Below the pieces are notes generated by a model. It ran no database searches and was not told the origin of the DNA. It was given only the letters and a program-made list of their open reading frames with translations. This document shows positions 33,895 through 44,800 of a stretch of 62,056 bases of DNA, piece after piece; the stretch's first letter is position 1; every line of letters starts with the position of its first letter. The DNA comes from Chara braunii (Eukaryota > Streptophyta > Charophyceae > Charales > Characeae), in the NCBI GenBank assembly GCA_003427395.1, contig BFEA01000546.1:270651-332706 (forward strand). Reading direction: 5' to 3'. The translations under genes were made by a program, and so were the position numbers.

Positions 33895-33979
33895 GGCCGA
33901 TCTGCGGAGTCACAGAGAGAGATTGCTGGTGCAGCGCCGTCCGCCTTCCTTGCGACGAAGTCCGCCAGTATCCGTACTT
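33610..33979 (+). promoter_or_regulatory. Class-B palindromes embedded in coding sequence
   Basis: Sites start at 33,610, 33,667, 33,796 (degenerate) and 33,958, all in the same orientation and all in the reading frame of the methyltransferase-like gene, each encoding a K-S/F-x-x-I-R-T-S-like peptide. A class-A site lies in the equivalent gene tail of element A (5,598 and 46,237). Confidence 0.75.
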
Positions 33980-34056
33980 CGTCCGTGACGTGCCTGTAGT
34001 CTGAGGAGGCAGGGACGACGGAAGGTGCTACGTCTGTTCATACAGACAACCGCTCC

Positions 34057-34740
34057 TTGGGATCCGCCTTGATGCGGCTGCAAGGAGTCGAGTCGCGTGA
34101 AACTGATGGGGGGAAAGAAAGGGTGGAAGTCGAGGGCGGGGAAGAAGGGGAAGACGGTGAGGAAGGAGGACTCAGTATTACAGACGAGGAAAGGATGGAT
34201 GCCGGAGACGAGGATGTCTTCGGGGAGACATCTGATTCATTCGGTCTGGTGTACGCTAGACCAGGTGAAGGTGATATCGACGACGACACGACGGCAATGG
34301 AGATGAAGACGCAGGTGGTTAGTGGCCTTTCCGTGGACCACGAAGAATGTGACGCCCACCACCTGGCCACGGCGGTGCATCCCCCCGACGGGTGCGACAA
34401 GGCTGTCATGACAGTGAGCCCGGCGAAAACGACTCGCTGTCTTAGCGTCAACGAGGTCATCGATAGCATACTGGGCGACGTGCAAGCTAAAACACTTCCG
34501 TCCACCCCGTCAAAATACGATGCCCTTCTCAACAACGGGGACTTGGCGCTCATCCAGCCGTGCTTTCCGGTACCCTGGTCACCGCTCACGGGAGGAAGGG
34601 GGGGGGTTGTTGGGGGCCGCCAGCACGTCATGTACCTGAAAAAGTGCAGGGTAGGCACTCCTGCCCTGGTTGTCCTCGCCTTACCAGCGCCCACGTCGCC
34701 AACGAAGGAGCGGAAAGAAAAACAAGCTGGTAAGCATTGA
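34057..34740 (+). pseudogene. Acidic C-terminal continuation of the element B methyltransferase-like gene
   Basis: The 227-codon frame is in phase with 31,807-33,894. Only TAA at 33,892-33,894 and TAG at 33,997-33,999 lie between, so it is more likely the detached tail of that protein than an independent gene. It is strongly acidic at first (EVEGGEEGEDGEEGG, DAGDEDVFGETSD), then has LSVNEVIDSILGDV and a Gly/Pro-rich end. It occupies the same slot as the repetitive acidic ORF of element A (4,239-5,228). No domain is recognised. Confidence 0.5.
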
Positions 34741-35753
34741 CGATCGTCGCGATGTCAGCACTCCCGCGTTTCGGGATTGTCGACGCTGTCTGTCAACCCC
34801 CTTGTCGGTTTATGCCCCATGTTAGATGGACAAAATTCCGCTTCACTTGTCAGCGAGGACCAATTGGCCTCTTGTTTTTTGACACACCGTCACGCTTTAT
34901 TCTGCGATCGCTCATCCGCTCCTGCCTCTACAAGTCCTCTGTCACCGTCTCGACTTTCTATCTCTGGCCGACACCTGTAGTTCGGATACTGGCGGACTTC
35001 AAGACAGACCGTCCGATGAATGATTTTCGCAGCGACGAGCTTGTGTGCATTCGCACATAAAACGACGAGCGCTGTCTAGCCCGAGAACCCTGCACATGGC
35101 GACGGAAGACCACATCACACCAAAGAAGAGGAATGTTTACAAATGCCGAAGTTCGGATTCCGGCGCACTTGTACCTACAACCAGCAGGTCAGGTCGCAGA
35201 ACCGGGTTTGGTCCTGACACTGGAACTGCGGAAACCGCTGGAAAAACGGTAATACGGAAGGTCTGTTCTGAAGTCCGCCGGAATCCGAACTACAAGTGCC
35301 AGCGCGAGGTGGAGCACGCCCCATTGGTCGGTGTTTGTGAACTGTGGCTGCAAGTCCGCTGGAATCCGCACATCGGCAAATGCCGACTTTCCACCTCGCG
35401 CCGGCACTTGTAGTGCGGATACCGGCGGACTAGAAAACATAACCTTCGAAGTTCCAGTTTCCTCCGGTCACCGCAGTTCCAGTGTCAGGATCAAACCCGG
35501 CTGGTCCGTGTCTGCTAGTTGTAGCTGCAAGTCCGCCGAAATCCAAACTTCAGCATTGGTAGGCGTTCCTCTTCTTTGGCTTGATGTGGTCTTCATCGTT
35601 ATGTGCGGGGTCTCGGGCTCACAACGCTCGTCGTTTTATATCCGAATGCACACATGCTTGTGGGCTACATTATCTTTCACATTGTCACTTTCGTCGAACT
35701 CCTCCTGGGAATCATAGTTTCATTTCGGGTTTTGTCTGTTCTCTGTTTTACAG
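34741..35753. other. Intergenic region or 5' intron before Ulp1, with class-B sites
   Basis: Class-B palindromes start at 34,978, 35,149, 35,271, 35,352, 35,411 and 35,529. The last four alternate orientation, and the flanks of 35,271 and 35,411 share the inverted phrases AAGTGCCAGCGCGAGGTGGA and CACCTCGCGCCGGCACTTG. The region ends in a splice-acceptor-like TGTTTTACAG (35,744-35,753) that is conserved in both element A copies. Confidence 0.6.
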
Positions 35754-36052
35754 GGGTCCGGTCATCTCGAAAAAGGAGTTTCTCGAAATATCCGGCACGT
35801 ATATTGCAGAAACTTCCGAGATTCACGACAAGAAACAAGAATATGTTAAAGGCATCAGGGGTTGATGTTGAGATTGGAGAGAAGGAGCATGCCTTAGCCA
35901 TTGACGAATGTCTTTCCCTTCTACCTGCGGAGAAGGGGACATATCAACAATATGTGACTAGGGGTCAGGCCATGTATGAAAAATACTTAGCGAGGTATCG
36001 TGCGGTGAACGACAACCTTTAGAACTTCCTTTCTCACTTCCCCGCGTGTGCG
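35754..36052 (+). pseudogene. N-terminal part of the element B Ulp1-like gene, one nonsense codon
   Basis: After the conserved acceptor the frame reads GVRSSRKRS, MLKASGVDVEIGE and then YLARYRAVNDNL. TAG at 36,020-36,022 follows, then the same frame runs on as NFLSHFPACALVDDVQ into the catalytic region. It parallels the N-terminal exons of the two element A copies (GVRLSMSLP, VLKVCGIDKEE). I infer a CAG to TAG change because similar stops in the other copies are Gln in a sister copy. Confidence 0.55.
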
Positions 36053-36790
36053 TTGGTCGATGATGTGCAGCTCGGGCCACAACACCTGCAGCCGCGGGTT
36101 ATGGACGATGTTTCTCGCAGCGTGGTGCCTCCTCATTATGTCCTCTCTTCCTTTGCGGATGATCAATTCACAATCACGGCGAAAGATATGCTCACCGTTT
36201 TGCAATCCAATGGCAAGATCAACGATGAGGTGGTGAATTTCTACATGGTCCCTTTGGGATCGACGGCATCCGCGACACGTGCACGGTCATCAGGCCTTCG
36301 AATCTTCAGCTTCAATTCTTTCTTCTTCAGTATGCTGCAACTTCGAGGACACACTGGGGTGGAGAGGTGGGCTAAAAACGTTGATCTGCTTCAGGTCGAT
36401 ATGATCTTCGTTCCGGTGCACAAACATAACGATCACTGGATCCTCCTTTCTGTTAATTTGAGAGACAATGTCTTCAAAAATTTTGACTCTTTTCCTCGCG
36501 TTAAAGTTGATTTCAGTTTCTACCGTATTGTTTTCGAGTTGATTGTACAGTATTTAGAACGTCATACCTCATATAGCCGGTCGGATAGGAGTTGGAAGAC
36601 TATGGTCAGAAAAAGTGTTGTGGAAGGAGTTCCAAGGCAAGTTGATGGAGCTAGTTGCGGGGTGTTCATGTTGACATTTGGAACGCTGTTGCAACGTGGT
36701 GATCGACCCTCTTTCAGATTCTCGAGTAAAGATTTGCCTGTTATTAGACGACAACTGAAAACATGTCTCTTGGAATCACGTTGTCTTTGA
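36053..36790 (+). CDS. Ulp1/SENP-type (C48) cysteine protease (element B)
   Basis: A 245-codon open catalytic region. SUMO proteases cleave or deconjugate SUMO in the nucleus, and KDZ-type and other large DNA transposons often carry them. Visible features are INDEVVNFYM (~60), FNSFFFSML, VERWAKNVDLL, VPVHKHNDHW with the catalytic His (~125), FKNFDSF with Asp (~143), and VPRQVDGASCGVFML with Gln 196 and Cys 202. Length and order match the family catalytic domain. The start shown (TTG codon) is only where the frame reopens. The true N-terminus lies upstream of the TAG at 36,020. It is the last gene of element B, as the Ulp1 genes are outermost in element A. Confidence 0.85.
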   Translation: MVDDVQLGPQHLQPRVMDDVSRSVVPPHYVLSSFADDQFTITAKDMLTVLQSNGKINDEVVNFYMVPLGSTASATRARSSGLRIFSFNSFFFSMLQLRGHTGVERWAKNVDLLQVDMIFVPVHKHNDHWILLSVNLRDNVFKNFDSFPRVKVDFSFYRIVFELIVQYLERHTSYSRSDRSWKTMVRKSVVEGVPRQVDGASCGVFMLTFGTLLQRGDRPSFRFSSKDLPVIRRQLKTCLLESRCL

Positions 36791-37086
36791 CAGTTTTCAA
36801 TGACTTGTACAAAAAATTTTAAATGTATTTCATTCTATGGCAATTGTATTCGGTAACATAAGACATTATTCAACTGTCTTTCTGAGTTCAACATTGTTTT
36901 CTTCATTGGGTCTGTTTCTCGTTGTCTTTGGGATGCTCGCTATCGGTATGGCAGTGGTACTATTTTCGTGTTGTTCAACATTGTTTTCTTGTAGTTGGAT
37001 GACTTTTTCATGTGTGGACTTCGTCACCTTAGTCTCTTGTCATGCAGTGGAACAATTCGTGTTGCGCTCTATGATTTCTATTGCAA

Positions 37087-37265
37087 GTGAAACGCACAGG
37101 GCACCGACATCGAAAGTTCAGATATCGGCGGACTACAGTCTCTTCACCCCCCCAACAACAATCTTATGTAGGTTGTGGTACATAAGATTGTTGTCGGGGG
37201 GGGGGCGAAGAGGCTGTACTTCGCCGGCATTCGAACTTTCGATGTCGGTGCCTTGTGCGATTCAC
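37087..37265. repeat. 179-bp imperfect hairpin containing two class-B sites
   Basis: The two halves are reverse complements with few changes: outer GCACCGACATCGAAAGTTC pairs with GAACTTTCGATGTCGGTGC, inner AACAACAATCTTATG pairs with CATAAGATTGTTGT, loop near 37,176. Each arm carries one class-B palindrome (37,114 and 37,217). Confidence 0.9.
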
Positions 37266-38097
37266 TTCCTCTGTATGTTGTGTGTGGAAAGTAAGGCATG
37301 AAATTGGATTGCTGCCCCTTGCTTGTCACGACGGTTTGTAATTTTGCTATTTGAAGGCATCTGTGTTTTCGCGTGTCTTCTAGCCCTTAAATGACGTTCT
37401 CTCACTCTCTTCTCGTGTAGTGGAACAACTCATGTTGCGCTCTATGATTATTATTGCATGTACGGCAACCTACATAAGACTTTTGTTGGGGGCGGGGGCG
37501 AAGAGGCTGTAGTCCGCCGATATCCGAAATTCCGATGACGGTGCTCATTCGTTTTCACCTGCGCTCGTCCTGTTCTGCTTTTGCACTGCTCTTAGAATTA
37601 GTCCACTTGTGGAAATTTTTTTTTGGTGCATGGCAGTTTTAGACACAATTGCGGGCGTGAGATTCATCTTGCATTTCCACGTGCCGTCCGCAGTGCTGCT
37701 TGCGTTTCCGCGTGCCGTGAGTCGCCCCTAGGCCATCACGTAACGGCCTCGCTGGGAGCAACTCTATGTGGGCACTGGTTTCTCCGAATTCACCGCAGTG
37801 GTCGCCTGCTGTCCAACTACCTGTTCCGCCCCACTGCTCGGGTGCACCCATAACGTTTTCCTGTTGGTTATTCCACTGCGAGCGCGCGCCTGGCCTATAT
37901 AGGCACGGGCATTAGCTTACGCTACATCATTCACAAGCCATATGTGAGAAACGTAAGGTTGGGGGTTAAAATCTCTTTTTTCGCTCGTATCACCGCAACG
38001 CGGCGCACTATGTGGCACCCATAAGACCAGTGCCCGGCATGAAGTCGGCCTGGATTAAGGTGGTCGGTCCCGATGCGGGCTGGCGCACTATTTGGCA

Positions 38098-38127
38098 CCC
38101 ATAAGAGCAGCACGCTGCTCTTATGGG
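38098..38127. repeat. Perfect 14-bp inverted repeat with 2-bp spacer
   Basis: CCCATAAGAGCAGC, spacer AC, GCTGCTCTTATGGG. It could form a hairpin, but as a transcription terminator it has no precedent in nuclear genes of this kind. Role unknown. Confidence 0.85.
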
Positions 38128-38350
38128 GGATTGGGGGAAGGCTCAATCCCGGAGCAGTAAGCGCGGTAGTTCCCTTCTTTCCTTCCTCAACTCTGCCTAC
38201 CGGAACTTTCGACGTTCCAACATTCAAACACAACAAGGAGTCGACGTCATTGTGTTGCTGTGATTATCCATCAGTGAGGGTCGTAGGTTGTGCTGCTCAA
38301 GGCACCTTGCTCATCACAATTAAGGCACCTTGCTCATCACGATTAGAAAT

Positions 38351-38591
38351 AAGTATGGATCTCAGCACACTTATCAAACTTCTCCGACAAGGATACAGTC
38401 AAGGCGCCAAGCTCATCACAATCGAAAATAAGACTTAGTATGGATCTCAACACACTTATCAAACTTCTCCGATAAGGACAAAATCAAGGCGCCTTGCTCA
38501 TCAGAATTATACATAAGTATGGATCTCGGCACACTTCCGCATATCAGGCACACCTTGCTCATTATAAACAAGTATGGATCTCAACACACTT
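38351..38591 (+). repeat. Class-C 22-bp motif array (right end of element B)
   Basis: Copies of AAGTATG, core GATCTCAA, CACACTT start at 38,351, 38,436, 38,515 and 38,570, alternating with CAAGGCGCCTTGCTCATCA units. Same orientation as the left array (12,078-12,802). Confidence 0.75.
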
Positions 38592-38677
38592 CCGCATATG
38601 GGGCGAGTGGATGGGTGAGTGGATGGGTATGCCTAGGTTGCTTAGGCTGCAGCTGAAACTGAATTCATTCGAAAGAG

Positions 38678-38710
38678 GATACAATATAATGTCATATTTT
38701 AACGAATAAC
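38678..38710 (-). repeat. Right terminal inverted repeat of element B
   Basis: Ends TATTTTAACGAATAAC, the reverse complement of the left end at 11,884. Followed outside by GTATTATTCGCATATC. Confidence 0.7.
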
Positions 38711-40990
38711 GTATTATTCGCATATCGCACCCCCGGGTCCATATAACGCCAGGGCCTATAAACAGTAAGGGGTACCGGAAATTGTCAGCCATCGATCAAC
38801 AATTTTCAACCGCTCAGATGAACGGAGCCACTGATATGCCACTGGCCCCAAAATCTTCGTCAACTCCAATGTGCAATGATGTGACAGTTCCCAAAAACAA
38901 GGGGCAGGCAATGTCATTTTCGCAGTTCTAATCTCGACCGTCGATCGGTATGATCCGACGCACGAGGTCAGGCGCAAGAATCTATAAGGTGCGGCGATTT
39001 GTTATGCGTCGAGGCGGTTCGTTGCGCGCCGAAGCCAGTCGACGGTTTATTTCCCGCCGAGGCGCGGCGATTCGTTGTGCGCCGAGGTCAAAAACACCGA
39101 AAATCTATAAGTTCCGGTGTCGCTGTCATTCAGACATTTTGCAAATGTCAACGACGTTGGATATCGATGCGCTTAGCCATGCACCATCGCCATCGATGCA
39201 CTTAGCTCATCGCCATCGCCAACGCTCGCCATGCACCATCGCCATCGATGCGCTTAGCTCATCGCCATCGAGATGCAAAGCTATATCCCCCATCTCAGCC
39301 GTCGCGCTCGCCTGACCATCGCAGCGCTGACAATCGTCATCGCTCTCATCACAGCGCTGATCATCGATGCGCCATCGCAACGCTGGTTCCATAGGTGCGC
39401 CATCGTTATCGCTGCCATCGCAACACTGGTTCCATCGCTGCGCCATCGTTATCGCTGCCATCGCAACGCTGGTTCCATCGCTGCGCCCTCGTTATCGCTG
39501 CCATCGCAACGCTGGTTCCATCGCTACGCCATCCTNNNNNNNNNNNNNNNNNNNNNNNNNNNNNNNNNNNNNNNNNNNNNNNNNNNNNNNNNNNNTGGTT
39601 CCATCGCTACGCCATCCTTATCGCTGCCATCGCAACGCTGGTTCCATCGCTACGCCATCGTTATCGCTGCCATCGCAACGCTGGTTCCATTGTTGTGCCA
39701 TCTCTCAATCGGTGCGCCATCGCTATCGCTATCGCTGCCATCGTTATCGCTGTTCCATTGCTACGCCATCGATCTCCACTGGTGCGCCATCGCTATCGCT
39801 GTTCCATCGCTGCGCCATCACTCTCCACCAGTGCGCCATCGCTGCGCCATCGTTATCATTGTTCCATTGCTGCCATCGCTATCGCTATCGCTGCATTGTA
39901 ACGCGTTCCATCGCTGCGCCATCGCTCTCCACCGGTGCGCCATCACTCTCCACCGCAGCGCTGGCCATCGCTATCGAAGCCCTGGCCAGTGTTATCCCAC
40001 CGCAGTGCTGCGCGATTTCTCTCTCCAACGCCGCACGATCTCCCTCCATCGCTGAGTGATCACTCTCCATCTCACTCCAGCACTGCGCGATCTCTCTCGA
40101 CCACCGGGCAACCTCCACCCCTGCGCCAGAGGCTCTCCATCACTCCTGCGCGATCCCGCCATCGCCATTGTATTGTTGTTTCAGGCCATCATCGGTGCAG
40201 CCGCCCATCACTGCGGAATCGCACGAAACAAGTGACATGTATGCTTAACAAAGGTTTAACTCAATGGAACTGATGTTGTGCAATAACAAATCTTTGTCAT
40301 CGTTATGCCTTCTCTCTCCATCGTTGCGGCATCACTAACCATTGTTGCGCGTCCTCTCTCCATCTCTTTCCACGGGTGCGCGATCTCTACCGACCTTTCG
40401 TCATCTATCTCCATCGCTGCGCTATCTTTCCTAATATATCTCCTTCGTCATCTATCTCCATCGCTGCGCTATCTTTCCTAATCTGTCCTTCGTCATCGAT
40501 CTCCATAGCTGCGCTTTCTTTCCTAATCTATCTCCATCGTCATCTATCTGCTTCGATGCGCCATCTTTCTCCATCGGTGCATAATCTCTCTCTCTCGCTG
40601 CGGCACATCTCCCAATCAGTTCGCGATCTCTTTCCCTTCTTGCGCCATCTACCTTCTTCCCCGGAATATACAACGCACGTTCACTATAATTGTCTTTAGA
40701 CTGAAAGATGACATGAATTCAACTGTAATGACCGGACGTTGTATTCGGGGGAAGACTGTGATCATCCATCTCTCTTGGTGCGTCATCTCTCTCAATCAGT
40801 GCGCCATCTCTTTCCATGTATTTTCATCGATGCGCCGTCTGCCCATCGCTTCGCAATCTTTCTCCATCTTAAAAAAAAGTACGCCATCTTTCCCTGTTTC
40901 TCTCTTGCGACGATCTGTGGCTCATACTACACGCAGAACAAGCCGAAAACAACTTGCAATTGTACCTGCAGTTTCGTAATGGAAATGCTC
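38711..40990. repeat. CGCCATCG-rich minisatellite region of element A
   Basis: Low-complexity CGCCATCGCTATCG-type sequence throughout. Between about 39,370 and 39,700 it is an ordered 43-bp tandem repeat containing CTGCCATCGCAACGCTGG. Because 43 is not a multiple of three, all frames stay open and produce spurious ORFs of over 250 codons. CCATCTCTCT-type derivatives continue to 40,880. Confidence 0.85.
39536..39595. other. Assembly gap (60 N) inside the minisatellite
   Basis: Run of 60 N, probably a placeholder for an uncollapsed repeat. The true copy number is unknown. Confidence 0.98.
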
Positions 40991-40996
40991 GTTTAC

Positions 40997-41771
40997 AAGT
41001 GCGAATTTATTCGCTCTTGAACCAACCAGCCCCTTAATTTGTTACTGTTTAGTCCATAGGTCAGAATTAACTCGCACTTGTACCCCCAGTTTCGTAATGA
41101 AAATGCCCGTTTGCAAGTGTGAATTTATTCGCTCTTCAACCAACCATCCCCCTAAATTTGTTACTCTTTAGTCCATAAGTCTCAGTTTCATAGTGGAAAT
41201 GCTCGTTTGCAAGTGCGAATTTATTCGCTCTTCAACCAACCATCCCCCTAAATTTGTGACTCTTTAGTCCATCAACCCCAGTTTCATAATGAAAATGCTC
41301 GTTTACAAGTGCGAATTTATTCGCTCTTCAACCAACCATCCCCCTAAATTTGTTCCTCTTTAGTCGATAAGTCGCGTCTCTTCTCGTCCCAAAAGCATGA
41401 AGTCCTTTTGTATTTGCGTAATTGAAATGTTCCTTTGAAGTGGGAATTTATTGGCACTTCAAATTTCTTGTTGTGTAGTGGATAAGACCGAATTGACTCG
41501 AACTTGTGTTCGCTCTTGTTCCGACCATGAACTTAATTTCTTACTGTACGGTGAATAAGTCCGAATCATCTCGCATTTGTACTCTCGCCTGAAAAAGTGC
41601 GAGTTTACTCGGACTTATCCAAACCACTTATACACTGAACGAGTGGGAGAGGAGTCAGACTTGAGATACCACTTGAGCTTCACATTTGGGTTCGACAAAA
41701 CGATATGGATTCAAATATTGTTGTTCCACTATTTTGTGATAAATATTAGAAATGCGAGTTTGCTCCCTCTT
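40997..41771. repeat. Array of class-A 22-bp palindromes (right)
   Basis: Sites start at 40,997, 41,058, 41,115, 41,211, 41,307, 41,438, 41,484, 41,557, 41,595 and 41,750. The first few lie in a ~95-bp tandem unit (CAACCATCCCCCTAAATTTG). The array precedes the element A DUF7869 gene and mirrors 10,002-10,828. No gene. Confidence 0.85.
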
Positions 41772-41846
41772 GTTTATTTCCCTGACCTTGTCATTTGTTG
41801 ACGTGATTTTCTTGTTGTACAGTTTCCGTGTGAATCGTCTCTTCAA

Positions 41847-44800
41847 ATGGTTGTCCAACCCGTCCACTGTATCACGCCACCGCCACCGTCACGTCAACAC
41901 GGAGAAGACGATGTTCGAGAACGTAGTTCTTGTGACAGCAGCCCAAAAGCTCCCTCTAATCGGCATTGCGGTTTGAAAAGGGAGTTCTCGATGTTGACCC
42001 CGACGAATCATTCAGGCTCGTCTACAACGTCCGCTCGGCGTCGTTTTGTTCGCTTTACCGACGCACCCAACTGTCAGCGCGTATCTATAGCGCTAATCCC
42101 CGGTAGTGAGGGTGTTCGGGATGTCGAGACGTTTCCCGGTGGATGGATGTTCGTGGACACAGATTTTTGTGGTGTGTCCGAAACGACTGGATCAGATCTA
42201 GTGCGAACAGCGGGTAGACTGTCTGAAAGCATTGAAGTTACCCAACCCCTAGCATTTGACTACAGTCGGTCGTTGGTGGATACAGACTTCTGCGGTACGC
42301 CCGATAGAAACGGATCTGATCGGGAACAGTGCGGTGCATTTGGTAGAAATTGGTCTGATAGGGAACAGGCAACGGCACGCGCGTGTGAAAGTGCCGAGAT
42401 AGGTAAGAGAATTGCATGTGAAGCCGAAAAAATTGGCTCTCCGTTGATGACAGCCACGGGTGCAATGGAAAATTGGCAGACTGGTTTTGTAGACACAGAT
42501 TTCACAGTTCATCGGAATCCTCCTAATCCGATTTGCCGAGAGCCGCTCCCACGGACAAATCAAAATTCCTAGGTGCAGCGCATAGGTCCCCGACGAGAAG
42601 TCACCCTGGAACTCCCGAAGCAGTCCTTCAAGTTTTGTCTCATCCCCTACCTAGAGAAAGGAGAAGATATAATCGAAAATTTAGGCCGGTTAGAAGGTCA
42701 GAACATTCGAAGAGGGTCAAAATTCGATTGAACGAAACTAACATTGCGCTCGTCCCGACGCACAAATGTTGTAAGAACAAGTGTTTTCGGGTCTTGACCA
42801 TTGACGATATCAAACTGGTGCGAGAAGCTTATTACGAAATGTCCCTCGAAAGGAGGATCGAGTGGTGGATGCAAACCCTCGACAATTTCACTATCCTCGA
42901 CGGTGGTCTAGAAAGAGTCCAACCAGTGCAGTGCAAATGCCGTGTGTGCATCGCCGGTTGGTGCAAAATAATAGGAATATGTCGAAATACATTTCGTCAT
43001 TATAGCAAGTGCAAGTCCGACGGGGTAGTCCGTGGACGGCATGGTCGATGGGGATTGTTGAACCCGAGACTGGAGTACGTGAGCATGCTGGCTCGTGTGA
43101 CGAGGTTCGTGGAAGAACATGGAGATGCTATGCCTAACGAAATGGTTGTGAGGGGGACCTCACAGAGACCTAAAGTTAGGCTCCCTGCTTATTTCACGAA
43201 GCTCCTTGTATACGAGTCCATCAAGGCGGACTTGGAAGCGGCGAGTCAGACCGTCATTTCGGAGCAAGTCTTCTACTCCATATGGAGGAAGTACTTGTGG
43301 CATGCCGACCGTGCCAAGTCCAACTCGTTCAGAAAGTGTGGTGAGTGCGTCCGCCTTAGACAGGCCAGAGATAACGCCTTTCTCCTTCGTGACCGTAGGG
43401 ATTTCGATGAAAAGCACCGCAAACACCAACTAGATCAGGTCGCTCACCGTGCGGATTACGCTGACTGGAAACTTTGTTCCATTTTGAACCCCGCGGAATA
43501 CCTCTGCCTTATAGTGGATGGAATGGATCAGAAAAAGACAACCATCCCTCACATCGACATGTATAATTACTCCAAGGATCATCGACACGACATGATGATG
43601 ATAACGAACCTGACCGCGGTCGTAGTTCACGGCAGGAAACCGTCCATTTATGTTTACACATATTTGCCTTTCTATGCGCACGGTTCCGATGGCACCATGA
43701 CGTGCGTTATGCGAACTCTATGTGAGTTGCAGGCGTCGGGATAGAAATGGCCACGCCACCTCCGAATCCAAGCGGACAATTGCTGGAGGGAAAACAAAAA
43801 CCAATACGTTATGTGTTTGGCCTCTTTTCAGGTGAAATTCGGGATTTTCGAAGATGTAGAAGTGGGGTTCATGCTCGTTGGCCACACGCACACCGACATA
43901 GATGCGACTTTTAGTGTTTTCTCGAAAAAACTGAAGGACAACGATGCTTACACCATGAAGCAGTTGTTCTCGCTTATCAAGTCGTTACACAAGATACCGC
44001 TGAAGTGCATTGAACTCGATCACATTGCCGATTGGCGCCGGGTAGTGGATCGACACGTCGACAGAAGCATCGTCGGCGTGTCGAAACTGCATCTCTTCAA
44101 ATTCTTCATGCGTGACGGCAGTCCCGTCATGGTGTACAAGAAGTACTGTACCGATGCGGAATGGATGCCGGAAGGCAGACCGGTTCACTGGTTCGCGGTT
44201 GTGGATGGGCAGTATGCAGGCCCTACCTCCGCTCCACAGCCATGTGTTATTCCCCGTGTGGTTAAAGAGGATTTTCGGATGGCTCGTGACAGTGTTCAAA
44301 AACTTATGGACGTCCTCGAACAGCATAGACACATGTGGCAGACATATAGGAAGGAGGAGGTCGACAAGCGGGAGGATGCTTTGTCTTATTGGAAAGCCAT
44401 CTTCGTCGAGGCGGACGATATGATCCAAAAACAAAAGAAGAAGGAGACGGAAGAGGGTGAGGACGAGGATGTCCTCGGGGCAGACGAGCCCGAGATCTAC
44501 CCTCACACCTTCTGGCCACAATCAGTCGAAACTGTGGAGGAAGTTCAAGAAGCCGACCCTCCTTCGCCAGATGCTTCGCTTATATATGTAGGACNGAGGG
44601 CGNGCCGTCCAAAAGTGGACTTCGACCCTCGGCGCCATATAAACAAAGGTGATTTTCTGATTGTTAGGCCGCCTGATGAGGAACTGTCTCAAGGTGTCCC
44701 GTTCTGGGTTGGCAGAGCACAGTCTAAGGTTGTGGACGACCGTTCCTCACCTCATTTCGGTTGTTTATGTATACAGTGGTAGGTGCCTATAAGTCACTCG

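Larger units (their letters stand above)
36791..38350. other. 3' region of element B
   Basis: No credible gene. A ~60-bp phrase (GTGGAACAAYTCRTGTTGCG) occurs at 37,049 and 37,423, each followed by class-B sites (37,114, 37,217, 37,510) and a CATAAGA...GTTG...GGGGGCG segment. Two copies of GGCGCACTATGTGGCACCC-like sequence are at 37,997 and 38,082. Confidence 0.5.
11884..38710. mobile_element. Giant element B, ~26.8 kb, nested in element A
   Basis: The ends are a ~33-bp inverted pair beginning GTTATTCGTTAAAATA at 11,884 and, reverse-complemented, ending at 38,710; 28 of 33 positions match. Class-A palindromes occur only outside this interval and class-B palindromes only inside it, which supports the same borders independently. 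Inside are a DUF7869 gene, an unknown ORF, ParB-like, methyltransferase-like and Ulp1 genes, plus long tandem arrays. I could not recognise a target-site duplication at the ends. Confidence 0.7.

Noticed and set aside
17861-37531. Class-B motif as a tRNA-type B box (it contains GTTCGGATCC-like sequence)
   Set aside because: No A box at a suitable distance, no cloverleaf, and the motif is a 22-bp palindrome rather than an 11-bp box. Resemblance is coincidental.
39273-40059. Two overlapping ORFs of 230-260 codons
   Set aside because: They are products of the CGCCATCG/43-bp tandem repeat, which is open in all forward frames, and they run through the N gap.
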